DNA of 5,285 nt from an uncultured Litorilinea sp. (GTDB lineage Bacteria > Chloroflexota > Anaerolineae > Caldilineales > Caldilineaceae): NCBI GenBank assembly GCA_946885925.1, contig CAMPHP010000299.1:1-5285 (forward strand). Reading direction: 5' to 3'. This document shows, one piece after another, positions 1 to 5,285 of the stretch. A program made the translations under genes and the position numbers. Below the pieces are notes generated by a model. It worked only from the letters and a program-made list of their open reading frames with translations. It had not been told where the DNA came from and did no database searches. The stretch's first letter is position 1, and each line of letters starts with the position of its first letter.

Positions 1-1703
1 GTGTAGAGTGCCACCGTCGCTGTCATCCCTACTTGTGCATCCACCCCTATCCAATTGCGAAAACGATAACCCACTGCTGGGGAAGGTGTCAGTTCGACCA
101 GGGTGGTGGTGCTGTACAACGTGCTATTTGCCAGCAGCGTCCCCATAGGCTTCTGGCTAACTGTGCCGCCTACTGCATGGATGGTGAGCGGTACGGATTG
201 CGGTGGAGCAATTTGGCGGCGATAGAGGTTCATTGGAGTAGGCGGCTCGCCCCACTGATACGATTCAGTAGTTGTCCAAAAGGCATAGCGTCCATCCGCA
301 CTCAGCCCACTACTGCTTACGGGCTCACTGCTGGGTGTGGCTGCTTCTACCCAATTGATAACGCTCCACCCTTCAGGATAGAAGGGAGCACTGCGCTGGA
401 TTCGAAGATCATCCACAGTCCGTAGCTCATCATGTGCAATCCAGGCGACTTGGCTTCTGTCGATCGGCGGCAGCACTGGATCCCACGCCATGTCTAGTGA
501 GACGTTCGCTGTCATTGCATGCGTATGGCTCATCCAAACAAGGTGACGGTCGGTGACATTGCCCTGGCTGCCAATTGATAGGTAAACATCATCGCCCGCA
601 AGGTTGTCACCTGTGCCTGGGATGTCATCGGCAGTAACAAAGGCCACGATGTCGCGCCAAGGGTCAAGGCGTGCTAGGTGTGCTCCCTGTGGGGTGACGG
701 TTGTCGCACCGTCCCCCATGCGATTAATGGCCTGAAGGGTGCGCCTGGTCGGGTCAAGAGAGCCATCCTCATGCACGCCTAGTTGTGCCAATACCACATC
801 TACCGTTGCACTGTTACTTTCAAGCCCTGGGGCCAGATTTGTGGCGCGCGTCAACCAGACCACCGCGCTTGCGTCTTGGCGCAGCGTGGGAGCAAAAGAA
901 GCACTGTTGCCTATAGCGTTGCTATCCGGAGTAGCACTGAGAAGATAGATGCGTGCTGGCGTATCAAAATAATCTTCATTGGCATCTGGGTCCAGATCGG
1001 CCAAGAAGATATCTGGTGCATAATTAATATCCAAGACATCGGCTACAAAGCCAGCAAAACCGCTGGCAAAGACCACATAGCGTCCGCTAAAATCAGCATC
1101 GATTTGCTCGTAAGTGCCGTCTCTATGCGGGTGGTTTGCTGGCATGCCATCGCTATCACGGCTGATGAGGGCCAATCGCCCTGTCGCCAAATCTTTCACA
1201 TAAAGGTTCATATAATGACGTTTTGTGCCTGGAGCCAGATTGTCAGCGAAGCTACGGAAATAGACATAGCGCCCATTACCAGAGATTGCGGCCACATCGC
1301 TTACGTCGTCGCTTTGTTCCCCTGCCACGCCGATGCTCACCCTTTGCAAGTTCCCGGCTTGCCAAACGAAGATATCCGCACTGCCATTGGTATCATTGGG
1401 AATGAGCATATTGCTGCTTGAAGCAAAGACTACCACCTGCCCATCTACCGAGGCATCGCCCCAATGTACCGCTCCGATGAGGCAAGGCGTGGCGCAGCCA
1501 GTTGGGAGTCGTGGGCTGAGCAAGTCAGGCGTATCTGCCGCCGCGGCACTTCCGGCTGTGTTCCATTTTGCCCATGCAACGAAGACCCCCAGCACGATCC
1601 CCAGAGATTTCCACAGCGGTTTCCACAGCGATTTCTCCAGAGATACCCACAGCAGTACTCGCAGTAACATCCAAAGTAAAAGCAAAGTCCGGTGGACAAC
1701 CAT
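1..1703 (-). CDS. Exported PD40-type beta-propeller protein with C-terminal InlB-like repeat domain (3' end outside window)
   Basis: The unbroken frame gives 567 codons and leaves the window before a stop. ATG at 1703 is the first start after an in-frame TAA seven codons (counting the start) upstream, but its ribosome site is weak. Residues 1-56 form an export signal: a leucine-rich stretch (7-20), a Lys/Trp tetrapeptide repeat (18-33), a hydrophobic core (34-45) and an Ala-rich end (GSAAAAD, 51-57) fitting signal peptidase I. Residues about 78-480 hold PD40/TolB-like propeller blades: VVVFASSSNML with NGSADIFVW (90-114), GRYVYFRSFADNLAPG then LYVKDLATG (144-175), GRYVVFAS with DIFLADLD (208-238), VVWLTRATNLAPG (281-293), and SADGRYAFW (468-476). 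Residues about 505-567 match the start of a bacterial (InlB B-type) repeat: GGTVSQKP, VELTPSPAVGYRFRNW. Such proteins are extracellular or wall-associated. I see no catalytic motif, so the role is unknown. It could also be called a WD40-like or TolB-like protein. The missing C-terminus may hold more repeats or an anchor. Confidence 0.85.
   Translation of the reverse strand, partial: MVVHRTLLLLWMLLRVLLWVSLEKSLWKPLWKSLGIVLGVFVAWAKWNTAGSAAAADTPDLLSPRLPTGCATPCLIGAVHWGDASVDGQVVVFASSSNMLIPNDTNGSADIFVWQAGNLQRVSIGVAGEQSDDVSDVAAISGNGRYVYFRSFADNLAPGTKRHYMNLYVKDLATGRLALISRDSDGMPANHPHRDGTYEQIDADFSGRYVVFASGFAGFVADVLDINYAPDIFLADLDPDANEDYFDTPARIYLLSATPDSNAIGNSASFAPTLRQDASAVVWLTRATNLAPGLESNSATVDVVLAQLGVHEDGSLDPTRRTLQAINRMGDGATTVTPQGAHLARLDPWRDIVAFVTADDIPGTGDNLAGDDVYLSIGSQGNVTDRHLVWMSHTHAMTANVSLDMAWDPVLPPIDRSQVAWIAHDELRTVDDLRIQRSAPFYPEGWSVINWVEAATPSSEPVSSSGLSADGRYAFWTTTESYQWGEPPTPMNLYRRQIAPPQSVPLTIHAVGGTVSQKPMGTLLANSTLYSTTTLVELTPSPAVGYRFRNWIGVDAQVGMTATVALY
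1581..1652 (-). repeat. Six imperfect 12-bp tandem units inside the signal-peptide coding region
   Basis: Read on the minus strand, six successive 12-base units each begin with CTG: CTGTGGGTATCT, CTGGAGAAATCG, CTGTGGAAACCG, CTGTGGAAATCT, CTGGGGATCGTG and CTGGGGGTCTTC. They encode the tetrapeptides LWVS, LEKS, LWKP, LWKS, LGIV and LGVF (residues 18-41). The first four units are the most alike. The last two have diverged into the hydrophobic core of the signal peptide. The period of four codons keeps the frame, which suggests growth by in-frame duplication. Confidence 0.7.
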
Positions 1704-1782
1704 GCTCTTGCTCGCTTATCCGGTAATAGTTTTGGACGAAAGATTAGTGGGAGGTTTTGGTTAGTAGATTCGAGGCATTGCC

Positions 1783-1830
1783 TTACATGATGCCTTGCAT
1801 GATGCCTTGCATGATATAGGCATCATGTAA
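1783..1830. repeat. Array of three 12-bp direct units plus one inverted unit, able to form alternative hairpins
   Basis: The 48 bases split into four 12-mers: TTACATGATGCC, TTGCATGATGCC, TTGCATGATATA and GGCATCATGTAA. The last is the exact reverse complement of the first. With one further pair (1795 with 1818) the outer stem is 13 bp around a 22-base loop. The second unit can pair with the same right arm instead, giving a 13-position stem with one G-T wobble and a 10-base loop. Neither form is followed by a T-run, so this is not a rho-independent terminator. It may be a multi-site operator or a structured mRNA leader of the propeller gene. Confidence 0.7.
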
Positions 1831-1837
1831 TATAGAC

Positions 1838-1843
1838 ATTATA
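1838..1843 (-). promoter_or_regulatory. Candidate -10 box for the propeller gene
   Basis: The minus strand reads TATAAT here, within CTTGCTATATAATG. No good -35 hexamer lies 16-18 bases upstream; a TTGAAA sits 23 bases away, which is too far. A start about seven bases downstream (near 1831) would put the 1783-1830 stem-loop at the very 5' end of a leader of about 128 bases. The call rests on a single hexamer. Confidence 0.3.
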
Positions 1844-1980
1844 TAGCAAGAGTAAAGCATCAGATCTTTCAAATGGCTGTCAAAATGAGCTCTGCTATCT
1901 TGCTTTTTGCCGGTGTGCTCGCTGGAGAGTAGACGTCGCTGCCAAGTTGTTCTACACTAGGCCATGTTGATACCGGGCGA

Positions 1981-1986
1981 TATAAT
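1981..1986 (+). promoter_or_regulatory. Candidate -10 box for the YrdB-family gene
   Basis: A perfect TATAAT lies 63 bases before the ATG at 2050. TTGATA at 1967-1972 is only 8 bases upstream, too close to serve as its -35, and the hexamer at the 17-base distance is poor. An activator-dependent or weak promoter is possible. Confidence 0.33.
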
Positions 1987-2049
1987 ACAGGCGAGTTGCG
2001 ATAAGTAAGCCGTTGCTATCAAAGATCCTGCCATCAAAGAGCGACAACC

Positions 2050-2418
2050 ATGAGCCAGAACCCACTAAATCTTGTCGTGCGTTTCGTGTTGGAGATCGTG
2101 GCTCTCGTTGCCCTTGGCTATTGGGGATGGCATACTGGTACAGGCACAATACGCTATCTTCTCGCCTTAGGCCTGCCACTTGTAGCCGCGCTGCTTTGGG
2201 GTAGCTTCCGCCCACCCAACGAGCCACACCATCCGACTCATGACGTTGTGCCAATCCCTGGTTGGCTGCGGCTGCTCTTTGAAGCTGTTTTCTTCGGTGG
2301 GGCTGCTTGGGGACTTTTCGACGTGGGCGCAACCCTAGCAGCGTGGATCTTTACGATTGTGGTGCTGATCCACTACGCCCTATCGTATGATCGCGTTGCT
2401 TGGCTGCTGCAAAACTGA
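2050..2418 (+). CDS. yrdB: YrdB-family (DUF2568) small membrane protein
   Basis: The 122-residue protein is an integral inner-membrane protein of unknown biochemical role. Four hydrophobic segments are visible, at about residues 8-27, 34-51, 71-90 and 93-113. The features that recall DUF2568/YrdB are the opening LNLVVRFVLEIVALVALGYW, the ALLWGSFRPP after the second helix, and the RLLFEAVFFGGAAWGLFD of the third helix. Length fits the family, which is usually 110-130 residues. The short polar loop at 52-70 (PNEPHHPTHD) lies between helices 2 and 3. ATG at 2050 was chosen because helix 1 begins a few residues later; the ribosome site is weak (AAAGAG about nine bases upstream). The gene stands alone: the propeller gene diverges from it, and the methyltransferase gene converges on it with a 79-bp gap that shows no clear terminator hairpin. 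Function cannot be inferred from context. Confidence 0.78.
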   Translation: MSQNPLNLVVRFVLEIVALVALGYWGWHTGTGTIRYLLALGLPLVAALLWGSFRPPNEPHHPTHDVVPIPGWLRLLFEAVFFGGAAWGLFDVGATLAAWIFTIVVLIHYALSYDRVAWLLQN

Positions 2419-2497
2419 ATGATGATACCTGTATACGCGTTAGCGGACTATACGATCCTGGCTGATAGGTCTATTGCCGAAACAGTTGTACGGTGCT

Positions 2498-3022
2498 TTA
2501 CCAACTTGCCGCAGAATAGATCTCGCGCAGAAAGCGACTTGGATAGGTCGCCAACAACTCAGTATGTTGAAAGCCACTCTCTTGGCTGAGGCGCGCCCAA
2601 GTGGGATAGCTAAGTGGATACGGAACCCACATATTGCCTTTGTCACTATTGTACTCCACCAGCAGCAATTTGCCCTCCGGCTTCAAATAACCACGAATTC
2701 GGGTCAGGCTTTCTTTTTTCTTGTTGGTAAAATGGAGTGAATTTGCCATCACAATGCCATCCAGTGGAGGCAATTCGAGTGAACGAGTGAAGTCGCCCAC
2801 CACGCAATGAAGTTCTACTTGGGAGAATTCCTTTTGCATCACGCTCGCTAACCGCCGCAGCACACCCTGGTCCCGATCCACAGCGTAGATCGTTCCCGTA
2901 CCTCCAATCAAATCAGCCAAGGCCAGTGTAAATGCACCATCTCCCGCCCCCAGGTCAGCCCAGACGCCACCCACTTGGTCAATCCCTTTGCGTAATAACT
3001 CAACATGATCGTGGTGGTTCAT
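2498..3022 (-). CDS. Class I SAM-dependent methyltransferase
   Basis: The 174-residue protein has a Rossmann-type methyltransferase fold that would transfer a methyl group from S-adenosylmethionine; its substrate is unknown. Motif I is VWADLGAGDGAF (20-31). The acidic residue that binds the ribose is in YAVDRD (46-51). Motif II is VVGDF (74-78), and motif III lies around DGIVMANSLHF (88-98). GYLKPEGKLLLVEY (111-124) is the usual strand 5 region. The best family match is the Methyltransf_25/31 group of small ubiE-like enzymes. I chose the ATG at 3022 over one at 3097 because GAGAG sits seven bases before it, and because MNHHDHVELLRKG is a natural start while the extra 25 residues are low-complexity and polar. 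The gene diverges from the mutarotase-like gene and has its own strong promoter at 3106-3134. The C-terminus ends soon after the last fold element, so no extra substrate domain is present. Confidence 0.85.
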   Translation of the reverse strand: MNHHDHVELLRKGIDQVGGVWADLGAGDGAFTLALADLIGGTGTIYAVDRDQGVLRRLASVMQKEFSQVELHCVVGDFTRSLELPPLDGIVMANSLHFTNKKKESLTRIRGYLKPEGKLLLVEYNSDKGNMWVPYPLSYPTWARLSQESGFQHTELLATYPSRFLREIYSAASW

Positions 3023-3105
3023 GGGCAATCTCTCATCCTTCTCACTGCTCTCTATGGTCCTACTGCTTGACGCTGTTATTGAGGACAAGGGTCCCAAACG
3101 TCACG

Positions 3106-3134
3106 ATAGTAGTAGGGTCTCCCTCATCTGTCAA
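3106..3134 (-). promoter_or_regulatory. Sigma70-type promoter of the methyltransferase gene
   Basis: On the minus strand a consensus -35 box TTGACA (3134-3129) is followed after exactly 17 bases by TACTAT (3111-3106). Transcription would start near 3099 and leave a leader of about 77 bases. The spacer contains AGGG-TCT-CCCT (3114-3124), a short inverted repeat that could be an operator but may be chance. This is the best promoter match in the window. Confidence 0.6.
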
Positions 3135-3207
3135 TCACCTAGCAACGCACGCGTCACTCATCAGGTTGATTGGCAGGAGCCGTGCTTTTTCGCTTTGACT
3201 GGCAGAC

Positions 3208-3216
3208 TGCTACAAT
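3208..3216 (+). promoter_or_regulatory. Extended -10 promoter candidate for the mutarotase-like gene
   Basis: TGCTACAAT fits the extended -10 form (TG-N-TATAAT with one mismatch), which can work with a poor -35 box. TTGACT at 3195-3200 lies only 10 bases upstream and cannot be its -35. The start would fall near 3223, about 68 bases before the ATG at 3291. Confidence 0.38.
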
Positions 3217-3241
3217 GGGCATACGATTCACCCTCTTGTTC

Positions 3242-3257
3242 AACAAATAAATTTGTT
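3242..3257. promoter_or_regulatory. Perfect 16-bp palindrome upstream of the mutarotase-like gene (possible operator)
   Basis: AACAAAT-AA-ATTTGTT has two perfect 7-bp arms around a 2-base centre. It ends 33 bases before the ATG at 3291 and lies just after the candidate start of transcription. Another overlapping short repeat is TTGTT-C-AACAA (3236-3246). Size and symmetry suit a dimeric helix-turn-helix repressor, but no regulator gene is visible nearby. Confidence 0.4.
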
Positions 3258-3290
3258 ATTCCATGCCCAAAACATCAGCACGGAGCCTCT

Positions 3291-4106
3291 ATGTATACTC
3301 TTGCCAACGCTGCGTTGGAAGTCTCTATTCTTGACCCAATAGCCGACCAAGACCGCTTTGGGCCGCGCTATTGCACAGGCGGTTATATCTTTCAGGTTTC
3401 AGATACCCGCTTGGGCGATCTGCTCAGCGGGCCAACCTATCCCGATAATTTCAACTGGTTTGATGGGCAAGGCATCCCCGACGCCTTCCATCCCACGCTT
3501 CAGCGCGATCCAGCATCAACCGATGGATTATCGCTCGTGCTGGGCATTGGGCTTTGTGATCTGCAAGCAAAAGAAGTCAAGGAGTTCTGTACGTGGGAGG
3601 TGGCGCAGGCAGAGACGAGCATCACCATGCGTACTGCCCACCGCCATTACAACTACGTCGTGGAATTAGAGCGTACGGTGACGTTGATAGAGCGCACGGT
3701 ACGCTCCTTTACGCGTATTGCCAATCGCGGCCAATCGCCCATTCCCATGCGCTGGTATCCCCATCCCTTCTATCCCCAACCCACAGGCGATGAACTTGTA
3801 AAGTTCAACAACCCTGTCGAGCCAATTGAGGATGAAGGCTATCGCTTAGGTGACAATGGCTTTATTGCGCGCAAGGGTTGGCCGTGGCAGAAGGGGTACT
3901 ATCTCTCGCTCAATCACACACCCACGCATAATCTAGTGGTCTTCCAAAAGCATCCCAAGTTGGGACTGGTTGCCGGAACATGCAGCTATGCACCCGACTA
4001 CTTCCCCATTTGGGGCAACCCGCGCACCTTCTCCTGGGAACCCTACTTAGAGCGCACCGTCGGTCATGGTCAGGAATTCTCCTGGTGGATTGATTACGAG
4101 TTTTAG
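3291..4106 (+). CDS. Galactose-mutarotase-like (aldose 1-epimerase superfamily) protein
   Basis: The protein has 271 residues, is rich in beta-strand pattern, and has no signal peptide, so it is probably cytoplasmic. Features that suggest the mutarotase-like fold are RYCTGGYIFQV (26-36), a run of aromatic-rich strands, RWYPHPFYP (154-162), where His158 sits in an HPFF-like motif as in aldose epimerases, and SWEPYLERTV (248-257) with acidic residues near the C-terminus. If it is an epimerase it would interconvert alpha and beta anomers of a sugar. A non-catalytic sugar-binding relative is equally possible. The open frame runs upstream to 3021, but that part overlaps the promoter and start of the divergent methyltransferase gene. 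ATG at 3291 is preceded by GGAG at good spacing. A strong terminator follows at 4186-4220. No close named family came to mind, and the family call rests on motif resemblance only. Confidence 0.6.
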   Translation: MYTLANAALEVSILDPIADQDRFGPRYCTGGYIFQVSDTRLGDLLSGPTYPDNFNWFDGQGIPDAFHPTLQRDPASTDGLSLVLGIGLCDLQAKEVKEFCTWEVAQAETSITMRTAHRHYNYVVELERTVTLIERTVRSFTRIANRGQSPIPMRWYPHPFYPQPTGDELVKFNNPVEPIEDEGYRLGDNGFIARKGWPWQKGYYLSLNHTPTHNLVVFQKHPKLGLVAGTCSYAPDYFPIWGNPRTFSWEPYLERTVGHGQEFSWWIDYEF

Positions 4107-4139
4107 TACGTTGTAAATTGAGTATCCTGGTGCTATCGC

Positions 4140-4162
4140 GTATCAAGCAACCAACTTGATAC
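4140..4162. repeat. Small 8-bp inverted repeat downstream of the mutarotase-like gene
   Basis: GTATCAAG and CTTGATAC are perfect complements around the 7-base loop CAACCAA. There is no T-run after it on the plus strand. It sits 24 bases before the strong terminator stem. It may protect the 3' end of the message or be chance. Confidence 0.4.
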
Positions 4163-4185
4163 TGCACAAACCAACTGCTCGTATT

Positions 4186-4220
4186 CTTCCTCGGAGCCTG
4201 AGGCTCCGAGGAAGGGTTTT
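4186..4220 (+). terminator. Rho-independent terminator of the mutarotase-like gene
   Basis: CTTCCTCGGAGCC and GGCTCCGAGGAAG form a perfect 13-bp GC-rich stem with the 3-base loop TGA. On the plus strand GGTTTTAT follows, a short U-tract. On the minus strand the stem is followed by AATACG, with no U-tract, so it should act mainly on plus-strand transcripts. It may still block read-through from the convergent gene ending at 4247. Confidence 0.82.
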
Positions 4221-4246
4221 ATCTCCCTATCCTCGCACGCCAGCCC

Positions 4247-4729
4247 CTACGCGGCAGTCAAATCGTAGCGAAAGACCAGCAGATCGCGCACCTGGATCCC
4301 GTTTTCATAGACGGGTGTACGATAGTAGCGGAAATAATTCTGGCGAACATGATCCATGCGGAAGCCACATTTTTGATAGAAAGCGATATTGCCAATCGCG
4401 GCGTTGCTCGTGCCTACAAGCAATGCTGTCCGGCCCCTTCGCCTTGCTTCATCAACCAGCCACTGGACGAGATATTTGCCAAAGCCGCGGCCTTGATGTT
4501 CTGTAGCAATGGCTAATTCCTGCAATTCGCAAGGTTCGCCTTGCCAGCGCATGGAGGCGGCTCCGACCAATTCACCATCTGCATCAAGGCGATAAACCGT
4601 ATCGCTGAGGTGGCTAAGACCCCAGCGCAGCGCTCCTTCCGAAGGCTCTGCCAGTAGCAAGAGAGGGATTACACTTTCAAGTTCATCAGGTGGTACTACA
4701 CGGACGGTTAATTGCACGGGTAATTGCAT
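4247..4729 (-). CDS. GNAT-family N-acetyltransferase, YvbK-like
   Basis: The 160-residue protein has the GNAT fold and would transfer an acetyl group from acetyl-CoA to an unknown small amine. The acetyl-CoA loop is QGRGFG (79-84, the Q/R-x-x-G-x-G/A motif), preceded by strand 4, LQELAIA (69-75). AFYQKCGFR (116-124) is the usual motif B ending. The tail, QNYFRYY with VYENGIQVRDLLVFRYDL (130-157), recalls Bacillus subtilis YvbK, where a similar YQKCGFR is followed by ENGIVCRD; this is from memory. Length fits that family, near 155 residues. ATG at 4729 has no clear ribosome site. It lies 18 bp after the stop of hyi on the same strand, so translation may rely on coupling or on leaderless-type signals. 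Probably co-transcribed with hyi. The gene ends 27 bp from the terminator tail of the convergent gene. Confidence 0.85.
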   Translation of the reverse strand: MQLPVQLTVRVVPPDELESVIPLLLLAEPSEGALRWGLSHLSDTVYRLDADGELVGAASMRWQGEPCELQELAIATEHQGRGFGKYLVQWLVDEARRRGRTALLVGTSNAAIGNIAFYQKCGFRMDHVRQNYFRYYRTPVYENGIQVRDLLVFRYDLTAA

Positions 4730-4747
4730 GGACCGGATGGTTGCCTG

Positions 4748-5285
4748 TTATACACGCAACACAGAAGCCGTTGTTATGTGACGCTCTGTTCTCGGCAGCC
4801 AGGCCAACGACTCTTCGAGCGAACCTTGTGGCACGTACTCCAATCCGACATACCCCCCATAGCCTGCCTCCTCTAGCGCCGCCAACACATTGCGAAAGTG
4901 AATTTCACCAGTACCAGGCTGGTGGCGGTTTGGAGAATCGGCAATTTGCACGTGGCCGATCAGGTCAATGTTCTCTTGAATGGTGTGGATCAAGTTCCCC
5001 TCCATTCGCTGCATGTGGTAAACATCATATTGGCAGCGGACATGGGGCGAATTGATGCGCTGGCAGATTTCGACCATGTCCGCCATATGCGTAAGCAGGA
5101 AGGTGGGATTGTCGAAAGCGTTAAGCGCTTCAACCGTTGCCACAACACCCGCCTGCTCCAGATAGGGCAGCATCGCACTTAAGTTGTCTACAGCACAATC
5201 AATCTGTTCGCTGCGCGCCAATTCTGGAATGCGCTTGCCTGCTACGGCATGAATCCGTTGGCACTTTAGCCGCTCGGCCCACGCC
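4748..5285 (-). CDS. hyi: Hydroxypyruvate isomerase (5' end outside window)
   Basis: The enzyme interconverts hydroxypyruvate and tartronate semialdehyde, linking glyoxylate or glycolate metabolism to glycerate; it belongs to the xylose-isomerase-like TIM-barrel family. The window holds the last 178 residues; full-length Hyi has about 260, so about 80 N-terminal residues lie beyond the right edge. Metal and substrate motifs are visible: VEALN (51-55 of the visible part), QYDVYHMQRMEGN (85-97), HVQIADSPNRHQPGTGEI (111-128) and GLEYVP (147-152). They line up well with the E. coli Hyi pattern of Glu, Asp, His and Glu metal ligands. The frame is open through 5285. Relatives in this superfamily, such as other sugar-phosphate isomerases or OtnI-type 2-oxo-tetronate isomerases, cannot be fully excluded, because Hyi and OtnI are close. 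The GNAT gene follows at 18 bp. The usual partners (glyoxylate carboligase, tartronate semialdehyde reductase) are not in the window. Confidence 0.88.
   Translation of the reverse strand, partial: AWAERLKCQRIHAVAGKRIPELARSEQIDCAVDNLSAMLPYLEQAGVVATVEALNAFDNPTFLLTHMADMVEICQRINSPHVRCQYDVYHMQRMEGNLIHTIQENIDLIGHVQIADSPNRHQPGTGEIHFRNVLAALEEAGYGGYVGLEYVPQGSLEESLAWLPRTERHITTASVLRV

Larger units (their letters stand above)
1704..2049. other. Divergent intergenic spacer between the propeller gene and the YrdB-family gene
   Basis: This 346-bp spacer has no convincing gene. It is AT-richer than its surroundings around 1783-1860. It holds the 12-bp unit array at 1783-1830, a TATAAT box on the minus strand (1838-1843) and another on the plus strand (1981-1986). 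Near the plus-strand gene there is an ATCAAAGA direct repeat (2018-2025 and 2033-2040, period 15). A 19-codon open frame at 1873-1932 has no ribosome site and is not called. Confidence 0.6.

Noticed and set aside
783..1421. Long plus-strand open frame (212 codons) opposite the propeller gene
   Set aside because: It is the antisense shadow of the propeller coding region. It shows no recognisable domain, while the minus-strand frame is unbroken and has clear repeat motifs.
1873..1932. 19-codon open frame on the plus strand, encoding a short hydrophobic peptide (MAVKMSSAILLFAGVLAGE)
   Set aside because: It looks a little like a lipoprotein or signal-peptide start, but there is no ribosome binding site and the frame is very short. 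Nothing supports translation.
1952..2332. Minus-strand open frame of 126 codons over the YrdB-family gene
   Set aside because: Its product is Arg/Gln-rich without domain features, while the plus strand gives a clear four-helix membrane protein. It is a shadow frame.
2419..2497. Possible terminator between the convergent YrdB-family and methyltransferase genes
   Set aside because: Only a weak GTATA/TATAC pairing with a long loop and no U-tract was found. It is not good enough to call.
3023..3097. 25-codon N-terminal extension of the methyltransferase
   Set aside because: The ATG at 3022 has a better ribosome site, and the extra residues are Ser/Glu-rich and outside the fold. The predicted transcript start near 3099 would also leave no leader for the longer form.
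3195..3216. TTGACT and TACAAT as a -35/-10 pair
   Set aside because: The spacer is only 10 bases, too short for sigma70. Only the extended -10 reading was kept.
3021..3290. N-terminal extension of the mutarotase-like frame by 90 codons
   Set aside because: It overlaps the methyltransferase start and promoter, has a low-complexity, non-homologous look, and has no ribosome site. The ATG at 3291 has a GGAG at proper spacing.

Overview
The window reads as an ordinary stretch of bacterial chromosome of moderate GC content. It holds six protein-coding genes in alternating orientation, with short gaps between them. No rRNA, tRNA, CRISPR array, transposase or phage gene is visible. The best lineage guess is Chloroflexota (a Herpetosiphon- or Chloroflexus-like filamentous bacterium). 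The reasons are the secreted PD40-type propeller with 'NLAPG' repeats, the 'NHHDHVELLRKG' type of small methyltransferase, the mutarotase-like protein and the style of the GC-rich terminator. This assignment is inference from memory of protein families and is not proven by the sequence.

Left part (1-2049): a large minus-strand gene runs off the left edge. It encodes an exported protein with an unusual repeat-built signal region, a PD40/TolB-like beta-propeller, and the start of a C-terminal InlB-type 'bacterial repeat' domain. Its reading frame is unbroken from the ATG at 1703 to the window edge. Upstream lies a 346-bp divergent spacer with a striking array of 12-bp direct and inverted units (1783-1830), and candidate -10 boxes facing each way.

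Middle (2050-4106): a small four-helix membrane protein of the YrdB/DUF2568 family (plus strand) converges on a class I SAM-dependent methyltransferase (minus strand, start set at 3022). That gene diverges from a galactose-mutarotase-like protein (plus strand, start set at 3291). The 268-bp spacer between these two carries a near-consensus sigma70-type promoter for the methyltransferase. It also carries an extended -10 box and a perfect 7-bp palindrome in front of the mutarotase-like gene.

Right part (4107-5285): a strong rho-independent terminator (13-bp perfect stem) closes the mutarotase-like gene. The minus strand then carries a probable two-gene operon: a hydroxypyruvate isomerase (hyi, 5' end outside the window) followed 18 bp later by a YvbK-like GNAT acetyltransferase.

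The genes do not form an obvious single pathway. Hyi and the mutarotase-like protein both point to sugar or small-carbohydrate metabolism, but they are on opposite strands. I see no convincing undescribed multi-gene system. The most distinctive signals are the two 12-bp-period repeat structures at the 5' end of the propeller gene: one inside its signal-peptide coding region, the other in its presumed leader or operator.
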